In this document: positions 8,665 to 19,428 of the stretch, in pieces
How positions within the stretch are numbered: the first letter of the stretch is position 1
Layout of the letters: the number at the start of each line of letters is the position of its first letter
Source of the DNA: AC-32 sp963754265
GTDB taxonomy: Bacteria > Actinomycetota > Thermoleophilia > Gaiellales > Gaiellaceae
NCBI GenBank assembly: GCA_963754265.1
Contig: CAVWFB010000004.1
Coordinates: 1 to 64,000 of the forward strand
Reading direction: 5' to 3'
DNA length: 64,000 nucleotides
The notes under the pieces: model-generated
Database searches by the model: none
What the model was told of the DNA's origin: nothing
Seen by the model: the letters and a program-made list of their open reading frames with translations, nothing else
Translations under genes and position numbers: made by a program

Positions 8665-9647
8665 GCCAGCCGCTCCGAGTACTGCTTCTCGTAGTACGCG
8701 CGGTAGTCGCCGGACTTGATCGGCTCCCACCAGTCGCGGTTGTCCCGGTACCAGGCGACCGTCTCGGGAAGTCCGTCCGCCAGCGCCCGCGCCGGCTCCC
8801 AGCCGAGCCCGCGGAGCTTCGAGGCGTCCAGCGAGTAGCGGCGATCGTGGCCGGGACGGTCCTCCACGTGACGGACGAGCGACTCGTCGGTCCCGGTCAG
8901 CTCGAGGATCGTGCGCGTCAAGTCGCGGTTCTCGACCTCCTCGCCGCCGCCGACGTTGTAGATCTCCCCGCTCGCTCCCTCTCGCAGCACGAGCTCGACG
9001 GCGGCACAGTGGTCCTCGACGTGGAGCCAGTCGCGGGTCTGGCGGCCGTCGCCGTACAGCGGCAGCGGCTCCCCGTCGAGCGCGTTGGTGACGAAGAGCG
9101 GGATGATCTTCTCCGGGTACTGGTTCGGCCCGTACGTGTTCGAGCCGCGCGTGATGCACGCGTCGACGCCATAGGTCCGGACGGCTGCGATCACCTGGAG
9201 ATCGCCGCCCGCCTTCGACGCCGAGTACGGGCTCGAGGGTCGCAGCGGGTCGTCCTCGCAGGACGAGGAGCCCTCGGGAACGTCGCCGTAGACCTCGTCG
9301 GTCGACACCTGGACGAGCCTCGTCCCGTTCTCCCGCACCCAGTCCAGCAGCACGTACGTGCCCAGCACGTCGGTCTCGATGAACTCCGAGGCCCCGTGGA
9401 TCGAGCGGTCGACGTGCGTCTCGGCGGCGAAGTTGACCACGGCGGCACATCCCGCGGCCGCCGCGGCCACGGCGGCTTGGTCACAGATGTCGGCCTCGAC
9501 GAACTCGACCTGGGCTCCGGCGAGGTTCGCCGGATTGCCGGAGTAGGTCAGCTTGTCGAGCACGACGACCTCCTCGCCTGCCGCGGCGAGGCGCTTGGCG
9601 AAGTGAGAGCCGATGAAGCCGGCTCCTCCGGTGACGAGCACGCGCAT
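8661..9647 (-). CDS. rfbB: dTDP-glucose 4,6-dehydratase
   Basis: Second step of dTDP-L-rhamnose synthesis (dTDP-glucose to 4-keto-6-deoxy-glucose), cytosolic, NAD-dependent. 328 aa, the usual length. N-terminal GGAGFIGSHF Rossmann motif, STDEVYGD catalytic segment and YSASKAGGD (Tyr-x3-Lys). ATG 9647 is chosen because the conserved MRVLVTGG begins there; upstream codons in the frame are not conserved-looking. It is last gene of the rfbA-C-D-B operon, 11 nt after rfbD. Its stop lies in the CTAG shared with the kinase gene. Confidence 0.95.
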   Translation of the reverse strand: MRVLVTGGAGFIGSHFAKRLAAAGEEVVVLDKLTYSGNPANLAGAQVEFVEADICDQAAVAAAAAGCAAVVNFAAETHVDRSIHGASEFIETDVLGTYVLLDWVRENGTRLVQVSTDEVYGDVPEGSSSCEDDPLRPSSPYSASKAGGDLQVIAAVRTYGVDACITRGSNTYGPNQYPEKIIPLFVTNALDGEPLPLYGDGRQTRDWLHVEDHCAAVELVLREGASGEIYNVGGGEEVENRDLTRTILELTGTDESLVRHVEDRPGHDRRYSLDASKLRGLGWEPARALADGLPETVAWYRDNRDWWEPIKSGDYRAYYEKQYSERLA

Positions 9648-9658
9648 CGCCTCGAACC

Positions 9659-10432
9659 CTAGAGCAGTCTCTCCAGACAGGCACGCAGCCCCTCGCGCCA
9701 GTGCGGCAGCACCGGCGCGCCCTCGTGCTCGCTGCGCAGGACCGAGTACGCGGGACGTGGCGCCGGCCGCGCCAGCTCGGCGCTCGTAATCGGCACGACC
9801 CGGCAGTCGAGCCCAGCCTCCTCGAAGATCGCTCCCGCGAACTCGAACCAGGTGCACTCTCCCTCGGCGGCAACGTGCCAGATGCCCTGTGGAAGCTCGA
9901 GGAGCTCGCGCGTCGCCGCCGCGAGATGTGCCACATAGGTCGGCGAGCCGAGCTGGTCGTCGACGACGCTGACCTCCTCGCGCTCCCGGCCGAGGGCGAG
10001 CATCGTCCGCAGGAAGTTCTTCCCGGTCGCGCCGAAGAGCCAGGAGCTCCTCACGATCCAGCCCTCGCGCACCTCGCGCTCGCCGCCAAGCTTCGTGCGC
10101 CCATAGGCCGAGAGGGGGTTGGGCTCGTCCGACTCGACGTAGGGCTCGCGTTTCGAGCCGTCGAAGACGTAGTCGGTCGAGTAGTAGACGACCGGTGCGC
10201 CGAGCTCGACCACGTTGCGCGTGCCGCGCACGTTGACGGCGGCGGCCAGCGCCTCCCGCTTCTCGGCGCCGTCGACGTCGGTCCAGGCCGCCGCGTGCAG
10301 GACGAGGTCGGGGGGGCTCGCGAGCGGAGGCGGCGCCACCACGTTGAACTCGGCGCTCGTGCGGGCGTCCGCCTCCGGAAAGGCCTCCCGGAGAGCGGCG
10401 CCGAGCTGTCCGCCGGCTCCCGTTACGAGCAC
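9659..10432 (-). CDS. rfbD: dTDP-4-dehydrorhamnose reductase
   Basis: Final NAD(P)H-dependent reduction yielding dTDP-L-rhamnose. 257 aa, slightly shorter than the family mean. LVTGAGGQLGAAL cofactor motif at the N terminus, STDYVFDG, then SAYGRTKLGGE (Tyr-x3-Lys) and RSSWLFG. Start GTG 10432 gives the conserved N terminus and overlaps the rfbC reading frame by 10 nt, so coupling is likely. L-rhamnose is a common component of actinobacterial wall linkage units and surface polysaccharides. Confidence 0.94.
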   Translation of the reverse strand: MLVTGAGGQLGAALREAFPEADARTSAEFNVVAPPPLASPPDLVLHAAAWTDVDGAEKREALAAAVNVRGTRNVVELGAPVVYYSTDYVFDGSKREPYVESDEPNPLSAYGRTKLGGEREVREGWIVRSSWLFGATGKNFLRTMLALGREREEVSVVDDQLGSPTYVAHLAAATRELLELPQGIWHVAAEGECTWFEFAGAIFEEAGLDCRVVPITSAELARPAPRPAYSVLRSEHEGAPVLPHWREGLRACLERLL

Positions 10433-10890
10433 GCCGCGAGGTCGCGCTCCGAGAGGATCGGAGTGCTCGTGCTCCAGAGATGCTTCACTCGAGGGTCCGC
10501 CCAGCAGACGCCCTGCTCATCCGGACGGTTGGGGTCGTACTCCTCGGTGACGTGGTAGCAGAAGAGGAGATCGGTGAGCGCCTCGAAGCCGTGGGCATGG
10601 TGGCCGGGGATGTAGACGGCGACGGGATTCTCGTCGCCGATGTCCTCGGTGAACGTCTCCCCGCTCTCACGGTCGAGCACGACCACGCGGGCCGTTCCCT
10701 GCAGGCAGGTGAAGAGATCGTCCTGGCCCCGCTCGTGGTAGTGGAGCCCGCGGATCACGCCCCGGCGCGAGAAGGAGACGTTGGTCTGCCTCGTCTGCTT
10801 CGGCAGCGCGCTCTCGCGGCGTAGCTCGAAGAACCAGCCGCGCTCGTCCTCGAACCGCTGCAAGGGGATCAGCTGGACGCCGGCGACCAT
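10423..10890 (-). CDS. rfbC: dTDP-4-dehydrorhamnose 3,5-epimerase
   Basis: Cupin-fold epimerase acting at C3 and C5 of dTDP-4-keto-6-deoxyglucose. 155 aa, against about 180 in many homologues; the missing part appears to be C-terminal. Conserved pieces: FEDERGWFFE, RGVIRGLHYH (active-site His), IPGHHAHGFEAL and CYHVTEEY. ATG 10890 overlaps the end of rfbA by 22 nt, consistent with a tightly coupled operon. Confidence 0.92.
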   Translation of the reverse strand: MVAGVQLIPLQRFEDERGWFFELRRESALPKQTRQTNVSFSRRGVIRGLHYHERGQDDLFTCLQGTARVVVLDRESGETFTEDIGDENPVAVYIPGHHAHGFEALTDLLFCYHVTEEYDPNRPDEQGVCWADPRVKHLWSTSTPILSERDLAACS

Positions 10891-11645
10891 GCCTCATCCT
10901 TGTTGGCGCCGTTCAAGCGCACGAAGTCGTTGACCTCGTAGTAGGCGTCGATCGACTCCCCGGCGTCGCCCCAGAACCCCTCGAGCACGTCGTACTCCAT
11001 CGCGCCCTCGCCCACGTACCAGTTGTTCACGTCGGTGATCTCGAGCTCGCCGCGCCCTGAAGGCTTCAGCGTCGGCAGCACGTCCCAGACCTGTTCGTCA
11101 TAGAAGTAGATCCCGGTCACGGCGTAGTCGCTCGGCGGCTCCGCGGGCTTCTCGACGATGTTGACGACGCGGCCGTCCTGGAGCTCGGGCACGCCCAGGT
11201 GGCGCAGGTGCTCGGGCTCCTCGATCCGCGCCAGGACGATCCGCGCACCGCCCTGCTGCCTGCTGAAGTTCTCGACCGCTGGGGTCAGCGAGCGCTCGAC
11301 GACGTTGTCCCCGAGCATGACGACGGTGCGACCGCCGCGGGCGAACCGCTCGGCGAGGCCGAGCGCCTCGGCGATCCCACCCGGCTTGTCCTGGTACCCG
11401 TAGAAGAGGCGGTCGACCCCGTGCTCGTGGCCGTTGCCCAGCAGACGGAAGAACTCGCCCGCATGGGTCCCTCCGGTGACGAGCATGAGCTCCTGGACGC
11501 CGGCGTTCACCAGCGCCTCGATCGCCCAGCTGATCATCGGCCGGTCGTAGATCGGGAGGAGGTGCTTGTTCGTGATCTGGGTGAGCGGGTGCAGGCGCGA
11601 GCCCGTGCCGCCGGCCAGGATCACGCCCTTGAGTGCCGTCGCCAT
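10869..11645 (-). CDS. rfbA: Glucose-1-phosphate thymidylyltransferase
   Basis: Makes dTDP-glucose from glucose-1-phosphate and dTTP, the committing step of the rhamnose pathway. 258 aa. Signature LAGGTGSRLHPLT at the N terminus, NKHLLPIYDRPM, GDNVVE, VEKPAEPPSDYAVTGIYFYD and the TDVNNWY region. It is first gene of the operon, reading leftward from the gap shared with the hsp20 gene. The RfbA-typical LGDN segment is present, so a generic sugar-nucleotidyltransferase is less likely. Confidence 0.94.
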   Translation of the reverse strand: MATALKGVILAGGTGSRLHPLTQITNKHLLPIYDRPMISWAIEALVNAGVQELMLVTGGTHAGEFFRLLGNGHEHGVDRLFYGYQDKPGGIAEALGLAERFARGGRTVVMLGDNVVERSLTPAVENFSRQQGGARIVLARIEEPEHLRHLGVPELQDGRVVNIVEKPAEPPSDYAVTGIYFYDEQVWDVLPTLKPSGRGELEITDVNNWYVGEGAMEYDVLEGFWGDAGESIDAYYEVNDFVRLNGANKDEAWSPASS

Positions 11646-11764
11646 CGAGGGCGATCCTACGAGGTCGGCGCCTCGAGCGGCGAGAGGCGGACGCGCACCG
11701 CCCTGACGACGCGTCCCGCGACGAAGCCGACGCTAAGCTAGCGCCTGCTAACTTAACACCTGCG

Positions 11765-11789
11765 GCCTGCCTAGTGGATCCACGCAGGC
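11765..11789. promoter_or_regulatory. Inverted-repeat site in the rfbA/hsp20 divergent gap
   Basis: GCCTGC (11765-11770) and GCAGGC (11784-11789) flank a perfect 10-bp palindrome GTGGATCCAC (11774-11783). It lies 26 bp before the hsp20 ATG in the 170-bp divergent gap. It is not a CIRCE element and not a HAIR site. Possible roles are an operator for the chaperone/protease genes or an mRNA hairpin. AT-rich promoter-like sequence (CTAACTTAACA) lies just upstream at about 11747-11757. Confidence 0.35.
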
Positions 11790-11815
11790 ATCACTAACGT
11801 TTACCAAGAGGACGG

Positions 11816-12249
11816 ATGAGAAGGCCTACGGACATCGACCGGTTGCACGAGGAGATCCAGGAGCTGATCGACGAGCTCTGGCAGGTCCCCCGCTTCGCAG
11901 GAGGCCGCCGCGGCTTCAGGCCGCAGGTCGACTGCGTGCGCAGCGACGACCCGCCGGCGTTGCACGTCGTCGTGGAGCTGCCCGGGGTCGACCCCTCCGA
12001 GCTTCAGGTTGTCGCGGCCGACCGCGTCCTGGTCGTCGCCGGCGTGAGGCAGCGGCAGCCCCTGGAAGGCCGCTACCAGCAGATGGAGATCGAGTACGGG
12101 CCCTTCCAGCGCCGGATCCCGCTCGACGAGCCGGTCGACACCAACGCGGCGACGGCGCGCTACGAGCACGGGCTGCTGACCGTCGTGCTCCCGATCGCCA
12201 CGAAGGCTCCGGCAGTCGAGCGCGTCCTGATCACGATCGCGGGCCCCGT

Positions 12250-12253
<4 letters not shown>
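11816..12253 (+). CDS. hsp20: Hsp20/alpha-crystallin small heat shock protein
   Basis: ATP-independent holdase chaperone, 145 aa. The alpha-crystallin domain covers about residues 40-130: LHVVVELPGVDPSELQVVAADRVLVV, then PFQRRIPLDEPVDTNAATARYEHGLLTVVLP, the typical GLL(T)xxLP ending. A short C-terminal tail with VERVLITI may act as the I-x-I-like oligomerisation motif. AGAGGA precedes ATG 11816 by a few bases. The stop overlaps the lon GTG (GTGTGA), so a chaperone and a quality-control protease are co-translated. Confidence 0.93.
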
Positions 12254-14661
<2,408 letters not shown>

Positions 14662-14735
14662 CGCCCTCTGTTTAGCACGGCGCGCGTCGAGGGTAGAGAA
14701 TCCCCTCACACGCGACTGAAAGGACGGCCTTCCAC

Positions 14736-15152
14736 ATGGCCAAAGCAGCAAGAGACAGGGTTGCCGACGTCAAGCCCTACGTGCAGCGGGCGATCCAGGA
14801 CGAGGAACTGCGCGAGAACCTCCGCAGCGCCTTCGACACTGCCCGTGACGTCTACGACGAGCTGATCGGCAAGCGCGGCATGACCGGCGTCGCGGCGAAG
14901 GTCGCGAGCGACAAGGACATCCAGGACCAGCTGCGCTCCGCCATCGACGACCTTCGCGCAGCCGCGAACAGGATCCAGGGCGACGCGACCCACAAGAGCC
15001 GGAACGGCACGCTGCTCCTCGCCGGAATCGCGCTCGGGATCCTCTTCAACCCCATGACCGGCCCGGAGACCCGGCGCTGGCTGAAGAACAAGATCTTCGG
15101 CGAGGAGGAGGAGTTCGGGTACGGCGGGGGTTCCGGCGGAAACTCTTCGTAG
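14736..15152 (+). CDS. YtxH-like single-pass membrane protein
   Basis: 138 aa of unknown biochemical role. A charged helical N-terminal half (residues 1-80, rich in Arg, Asp and Ala) precedes one hydrophobic segment GTLLLAGIALGILFNPM at about 91-107, then a basic stretch (RRWLKNKIF) and an acidic, Gly-rich tail (EEEEFGYGGGSGG). This layout resembles YtxH/DUF-type envelope stress proteins, but the match is by architecture only. A Shine-Dalgarno-like AAAGGA lies upstream of ATG 14736. It follows lon by 74 nt and may belong to the same stress transcript. Confidence 0.7.
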   Translation: MAKAARDRVADVKPYVQRAIQDEELRENLRSAFDTARDVYDELIGKRGMTGVAAKVASDKDIQDQLRSAIDDLRAAANRIQGDATHKSRNGTLLLAGIALGILFNPMTGPETRRWLKNKIFGEEEEFGYGGGSGGNSS

Positions 15153-15200
15153 ACGCGGTTCGACCGGTCAGTTCAGACGGCGGGTGATTCGAGCTAGGCC

Positions 15201-16685
15201 CTAAGGCCCGCCGGCGTCCGAGGCGAGGGCGCGCGAAGGCCTGAGACCGAGCGACCTGGCCAGCTGCCCCTCGGCGCCCCTGGCGCCAGGGGCGGCCATT
15301 GCGCGCTGCAGCGAGCCGGGGTCGAGCCCGCTCGCCTCCGAGATGTCGGAGACCTGGAGCAGGATCGCCGCCGGGCGCGGTGCCGGGTCGGTGACCACCG
15401 TCGGCACCCAGCCCTCGACGTTCGGAAGGAAGCGCACGTCCTGCAGGTGCTGCCACGCCCTCAGGTACGAGGTCGGGTCGACCGCGCCGTCGTAGCCCAT
15501 GAAGAGCAGCGAGGTCGGGTGCACCTCGAAGTGCAGGTGCGGCGGCGTTCCCTGAGCGTCGCCGGTGTTGCCGACGAAGCCGACCACCTCGCCCGCCTTC
15601 ACGTGGCGCCCGTTCTTGGCCAGCGGCGAGAAGGCGGAGAGGTGCGCGTAGTAGAACTCGTTGCCCTGCGAGTCGCGAAGCCAGAGGCGGTTCCCGCCGA
15701 CGTCGTTCCAGCCGACCGAGAACACGGTGCCGTCGGCGCAGGCAAGGAGCGGCGCGCCGAGCGGCGCGAAGATGTCGTCGCCGTGGTGCCAGTTGCCGGC
15801 CACGTCGCCGCGGAAGGCGCCGTAGCTGTCACCGAAGGAGACCAGAGGGCCGTAGACCGGAAAGACGTAGCCGCCGGCGGTCAGCTTCGGCTGGAGCCCA
15901 GGGGGCACCGGCAACAGCGGCCCTCGCGAGCGGCCGCGGGTCGTGGGCTCCGGCGCCTTCGACGTCTTCGCGGCCTTGCGCTTCGTCGCCGGCTCGGGCA
16001 CGACCGGCTTGGGCGGCGGCGCCACGCTCGCCTGCACGCTCGCCTCCGCGTAGCCGACCTGGACCTCGGCGCCGGCCGGCAGGCCGCCGTGCGGTGCGGT
16101 GAGGTGGATGTCGAGCGCGGTCACGAACCCGTGAAAGCCCTGGGCGCCGCCGGCCCCGGAGCTCCGGTCGGTTCCCTGCTCCAGCGTGATCAGGTAGCCC
16201 CAGTCCGCGAGCGCGACCCGCCCGTTCGGCCCCGCGGCGGCGGCCTGGCCCAGAACGGTCAGCCCGGCGACTCCAGCACCGGAGAAGTCGCCTCTCGCCG
16301 AGCGCGCCTTGGTCGAGCCTCTCGCGTCGCCGTTGACCGTGGAAGCGATGATCTCTCCGCCGAACAGGATCAACGACTGCACCTCGCTCGAGGCGCTCGC
16401 GACCGCAGACGAGCCCGCGTCGGTCGACGCGGAGGCGGTCAGCGAGCCGGTCGTGACGACCGATCCGTCAGCCGGATAGGCGAAGCTGGCGCCCGAGGCG
16501 ATGTGGTCGGGGGGTGCGGAGACCGTGCCGAGCGAAGCACCGGCCTGGCCGGGCACGACCACGCGGATCGCGTACGCCCGGGCCGAGGCTCCGGCGGTCG
16601 CGCGCGCTCCACCCGCCCCGGAGGACCCAGCGGCGAGCAGCAGCAAGCCCGCGAGGACGATCGAGTACGCAAGCCGCTTCCCCAC
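15201..16685 (-). CDS. Secreted M23 (LytM-type) metallopeptidase
   Basis: Exported peptidoglycan endopeptidase-like protein, 494 aa, GTG start with signal peptide (KRLAYSIVLAGLLLLAAG). The long Ala/Ser-rich central region resembles a beta-rich adhesion or spacer domain, followed by a Pro/Lys/Arg-rich linker at about 225-260. The C-terminal M23 domain has NWHHGDDIFAPLGAPLLA (zinc His and Asp), YYAHLSAFSPLAKNGRHVKAG and PPHLHFEVHP (second zinc His pair), so an active enzyme is predicted. About 80 residues follow the domain, where family members often stop. Confidence 0.9.
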   Translation of the reverse strand: MGKRLAYSIVLAGLLLLAAGSSGAGGARATAGASARAYAIRVVVPGQAGASLGTVSAPPDHIASGASFAYPADGSVVTTGSLTASASTDAGSSAVASASSEVQSLILFGGEIIASTVNGDARGSTKARSARGDFSGAGVAGLTVLGQAAAAGPNGRVALADWGYLITLEQGTDRSSGAGGAQGFHGFVTALDIHLTAPHGGLPAGAEVQVGYAEASVQASVAPPPKPVVPEPATKRKAAKTSKAPEPTTRGRSRGPLLPVPPGLQPKLTAGGYVFPVYGPLVSFGDSYGAFRGDVAGNWHHGDDIFAPLGAPLLACADGTVFSVGWNDVGGNRLWLRDSQGNEFYYAHLSAFSPLAKNGRHVKAGEVVGFVGNTGDAQGTPPHLHFEVHPTSLLFMGYDGAVDPTSYLRAWQHLQDVRFLPNVEGWVPTVVTDPAPRPAAILLQVSDISEASGLDPGSLQRAMAAPGARGAEGQLARSLGLRPSRALASDAGGP

Positions 16686-16693
16686 CGTCCCGC

Positions 16694-16699
16694 ATTATC
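16694..16699 (-). promoter_or_regulatory. Candidate -10 (GATAAT) for the M23 gene, leaderless
   Basis: On the reverse strand GATAAT ends 8 nt before the GTG start at 16685. This spacing would put the transcription start at or next to the start codon. No Shine-Dalgarno is visible and the -35 is weak. Leaderless transcripts with a TAnnnT-type -10 are common in Actinobacteria. Confidence 0.35.
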
Positions 16700-16740
16700 A
16701 GCAAAGAATCGCGCCGGTGGGGCAGAAAGAGCTGCTCGGG

Positions 16741-17139
16741 CTAGGAATCGGCGGCGAGGCGGCGCTTCGCGAACTCGATGAACCGAGCCCGCTCGGCCTC
16801 GTCCGGCCCGAGCGGCACATCGTTGGCGTACGCCGGGTCGGCGGCGATCTCCTTCGCGACCGCCCGCACCTCCCGCGCGACCTGCTCCCGGTGCAGCGGG
16901 TCCTTCAGCAGCTGTTCGGCCCAGGTGGTCGAGCTGTCGTCGGGCTTCACGTCGTGCTCGACCAGCAGGCGGCCGAGCAGGATCCCGACCCGAATGTAGG
17001 CGAACGTGCGGAAGGCGAGCAGCTTGCGCGGGGAGTCCACCAGCGCCTCGATCTCCGGATTCTCGCGCTGAATCTCCCCGACGATTGAGCCGATCGGCTC
17101 GTCGACGAGCGGGAGCCAGATCTCTTCGTGTGTCGCCAT
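16741..17139 (-). CDS. Uncharacterised 132-aa protein
   Basis: I do not recognise a family. The protein (MATHEEIWLPLVDEPIGSIV...) is soluble, helical and charge-rich, with FAYIRVGILLGRLLVEHD in the middle and an acidic/basic C-terminal helix ending KRRLAADS. No signal peptide or metal motif is visible. ATG 17139 begins 1 nt after the stop of the second TauE-like gene, so it is the third member of a tight three-gene run and may share function with the transporter. Confidence 0.6.
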   Translation of the reverse strand: MATHEEIWLPLVDEPIGSIVGEIQRENPEIEALVDSPRKLLAFRTFAYIRVGILLGRLLVEHDVKPDDSSTTWAEQLLKDPLHREQVAREVRAVAKEIAADPAYANDVPLGPDEAERARFIEFAKRRLAADS

Positions 17140-17140
17140 C

Positions 17141-17524
17141 TCAGGAAGGATAGGCGGGTTTGCGCCAGGCGCGTATCGCGATCTGAGCGGCCACCCCGAA
17201 CATGAGCAGCGCGAACAACCTTCGAAGCGCGTGCTCGGGAAGCAGCTCGGCAACCTGCACGCCCGCCTCGACCCCCGCGATCGCAGCAACGCCGAGGAGC
17301 AGCGCGGCCCGCCGCCGGACGTTGCCGTAGCGGCGCTGTCGCCAGGCCCCGGCGACGGCGGTCGGGAGGATTGCGAGCAGCGAGGTCGCTTCGGCGTGGA
17401 GCTGGGTGAGGCCGAGGACGAGCGCGAGGGTCGGCACGAACAGGGTTCCGCCACCGATGCCGAAGAGCCCGGCGAGCACGCCCGCGACCAGGCCGAGGGC
17501 GCCCGCGAGGAGCAGCGCCCACAT
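17141..17524 (-). CDS. TauE/SafE-family half-transporter (second half gene)
   Basis: 127 aa, about half of a typical 250-aa TauE/SafE (DUF81) anion exporter. It starts MWALLLAGALGLVAGVLAG and carries the family GIGGGTLFVP motif, followed by three more hydrophobic segments and the QLHAEATSLLAILPTAVAG conserved region. Start ATG 17524 shares a base with the stop of the other half gene (TGATG). The two halves are presumably co-translated and pair into one carrier for sulfite, sulfonates or other organic anions. The substrate is unknown. Confidence 0.8.
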   Translation of the reverse strand: MWALLLAGALGLVAGVLAGLFGIGGGTLFVPTLALVLGLTQLHAEATSLLAILPTAVAGAWRQRRYGNVRRRAALLLGVAAIAGVEAGVQVAELLPEHALRRLFALLMFGVAAQIAIRAWRKPAYPS

Positions 17525-17865
17525 CAGATCAGGAGCCAGACGCCGACGGCGGCGAGCAACGCCGCGAACGCGAGCGAGAGCGTTCGGTTCGCGAGGCGCT
17601 GCTGAAGCGATGCGCCGACGACCGCGCCGAGCGCCCCCGGAAGGCCCACGACGGCCGCTGCCCCCGGCTTCACCTCGCCGTGCAGCGCGTAGCTCACCGA
17701 CCCGACGAGCGCGATCAGCCCGACCGCGGTCAACGAGGTGGCCATCGCGGGCCGCTCGGAGTAGTGCGCGAAGAGGAGCAGCAGCGGAACGATCACGATC
17801 CCTCCGCCGACGCCGAAGAGAGCGCTGAAGAAGCCGGCGATCAGGCCGATGACGAGCAGCCGCAC
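17524..17865 (-). CDS. TauE/SafE-family half-transporter (first half gene)
   Basis: 113 aa with four hydrophobic segments. GTG 17865 begins VRLLVIGLIAGFFSALFGVGGGIVIVPLLLL, where GVGGG is the family motif; RPAMATSLTAVGLIALVGSVSYALHGEV follows, equivalent to the conserved region of the partner. It is a paralogous half rather than a fragment of one broken gene, since each half has its own complete motif. Its start lies only 18 bp from the divergent trehalose-phosphatase start. Confidence 0.8.
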   Translation of the reverse strand: MRLLVIGLIAGFFSALFGVGGGIVIVPLLLLFAHYSERPAMATSLTAVGLIALVGSVSYALHGEVKPGAAAVVGLPGALGAVVGASLQQRLANRTLSLAFAALLAAVGVWLLI

Positions 17866-17883
17866 CGCCGTATTCTGAGGGCT

Positions 17884-18591
17884 GTGGAGGATGCGTTGAC
17901 CCGGCTGAGCGAGGATCCCGCCCGGGCCGCGGTGTTCCTCGATGTCGACGGGACACTCGCGCCGATCGTCTCCCGGCCCGAGCTGGCGGAGGTCCCGGAC
18001 GAGACCCGGGCTGAGCTGCGGCGCCTCGTCTCGCGGTACGCGCTCGTGGGGTGCATCAGCGGGCGAACCGGCGCGGAGGCCAGCCGCCTCGTGGGGGTCG
18101 ACGGGATTGTCTACGCGGGCGTGCACGGGCTGGAGCTGGCGCCGGAAGCGGACGCCTGGCGCGGCCCGTTGCGAGAGGTCGCCGGGCTCGAGTGGCCGTG
18201 GGTCGAGGACAAGGGCCTCACCGTGGCGTTCCACTGGCGCGAGGCCGACGACGAGGACGCTGCCCGCGCCTCGCTCGAGGAGGTGGCCGAACGGGCGCAG
18301 GCTCTCGGGCTCGAGGCCCACTGGGGGCGAAAGGTGCTCGAGGTACGCCCGCCAGTCGACGCGGACAAGGGAACGGCCGTGCGGTTGCTCCTGGCGGAGC
18401 ACGGGCTGCGGAGGGCGCTCTATGCCGGCGACGACACGACCGACCTCGACGCCTTCGCCGGCCTCGATGGGCTGGAAGTCGCCGTGCGGGTCGCGGTCGC
18501 CTCGGCCGAGGCACCGCCGACGCTGCGAGAGAGAGCCGACCTCACGGTCGACTCCCCTGCAGAGCTACTCGAACTGCTCCGCGGGCTCTAG
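17884..18591 (+). CDS. otsB: Trehalose-6-phosphate phosphatase
   Basis: HAD-superfamily phosphatase that converts trehalose-6-phosphate to trehalose (osmoprotectant and glycolipid precursor). 235 aa. Motif I is FLDVDGTLAP, then CISGRTGAEA, HGLEL, VEDKGLTVAFHWR, LEVRPPVDADKGTAV and motif IV AGDDTTDLDAF. GTG 17884 is used here; TTG 17896 has a better-spaced GGAGG (17886-17890) and could be the true start, giving 231 aa. No trehalose-phosphate synthase gene lies nearby. Confidence 0.92.
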   Translation: MEDALTRLSEDPARAAVFLDVDGTLAPIVSRPELAEVPDETRAELRRLVSRYALVGCISGRTGAEASRLVGVDGIVYAGVHGLELAPEADAWRGPLREVAGLEWPWVEDKGLTVAFHWREADDEDAARASLEEVAERAQALGLEAHWGRKVLEVRPPVDADKGTAVRLLLAEHGLRRALYAGDDTTDLDAFAGLDGLEVAVRVAVASAEAPPTLRERADLTVDSPAELLELLRGL

Positions 18592-18596
18592 GGAAT

Positions 18597-18615
18597 CCAG
18601 AAGTAGCCCTTCTGG
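18597..18615. terminator. Hairpin between convergent otsB and EamA genes
   Basis: CCAGAAG (18597-18603) and CTTCTGG (18609-18615) form a 7-bp stem with a TAGCC loop, placed in the 30-bp gap between two convergent stops. There is no T-tract. A bidirectional terminator is the natural reading. Confidence 0.5.
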
Positions 18616-18621
18616 GCCTCG

Positions 18622-19428
18622 CTAGGAGAGGGCGAGAGCCGCAACGCCGGCAGCGACGAGGACGGCTCCGGCCAGGCGGGTACGGCCAACCCTCTCGCCG
18701 AGCACGATGGCCGCCAGCGCCGTCGCGATCACCACGCTCGTCTCGCGCACGGCCGCAACCGCCGGCGCGCTCGCCAAGCGCAGCGCGAGCAGCACGAACA
18801 GGTAGGCGGTCCCGGCCGCGAGACCGAGTGACGCGGTTCTCGGGTGCAGTGCCACGACCAGCCTCCGGCGGCCGATCGCAAGCGGGTAGAGGAGCGCCGG
18901 CCCGACCAGTACCAGCAGCAGGTACGGCATAGCGGCCGCGTGTTGAATGCCGTGCCGGTCGAGGATCGTGTAGCCGGCGATCGTGGAGGCGATCACCGCG
19001 CCGACTGCCAGGCCGCCGAGACTTCCGCGCAAGCCCCGGATCAGCAGGACGCCGACCGCAACTGCAAGAACGCCGGCGATCCCGAGCCCGGAAGGTACGG
19101 CACCGCCTCCGGCGATCACGAACGCGAGGGCCAGCACCGGCGCGAGCCCGCGTGCGACCGGATAGACGAGGCTGAGCTCGTGGCGCCGGTAGGCGCCGGC
19201 GAGCAACGCGAAGTACGCGAGCTCGAGCGCCGCCGATCCGACCACATACGGCACTGCCGCTGCCTCCACACGCCAAGTCAAGGCCGCCGGCAGGATGAGG
19301 ACGATCACCACGGTCAGCAGCGCTATCGCCGTCGCCGCCTCAGTGTCCTCCTCGCGCGCCAGCAGCAGGTTCCAGAGCGCGTGCAGAGCCGCCGCGCCGA
19401 GCGCCAGGGCCAGCGCCTCGGGCGGCAC
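18622..19428 (-). CDS. EamA/DMT-superfamily permease
   Basis: 268 aa with about ten hydrophobic helices in two repeated EamA halves. The N-terminal half contains GAAALHALWNLLLAREE and the second half ends GERVGRTRLAGAVLVAAGVAALAL, the typical final-helix signature (GE.......GA.LI..G). The substrate is not predictable; relatives export metabolites or amino acids. GTG 19428 shares a base with the response regulator stop, so the permease is the last gene of the LytS-LytTR-EamA run and might be its output. Confidence 0.88.
   Translation of the reverse strand: MPPEALALALGAAALHALWNLLLAREEDTEAATAIALLTVVIVLILPAALTWRVEAAAVPYVVGSAALELAYFALLAGAYRRHELSLVYPVARGLAPVLALAFVIAGGGAVPSGLGIAGVLAVAVGVLLIRGLRGSLGGLAVGAVIASTIAGYTILDRHGIQHAAAMPYLLLVLVGPALLYPLAIGRRRLVVALHPRTASLGLAAGTAYLFVLLALRLASAPAVAAVRETSVVIATALAAIVLGERVGRTRLAGAVLVAAGVAALALS

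Noticed and set aside
11646..11815. CIRCE or HAIR heat-shock operator before hsp20-lon
   Set aside because: Neither consensus is present; only a different inverted repeat is seen.
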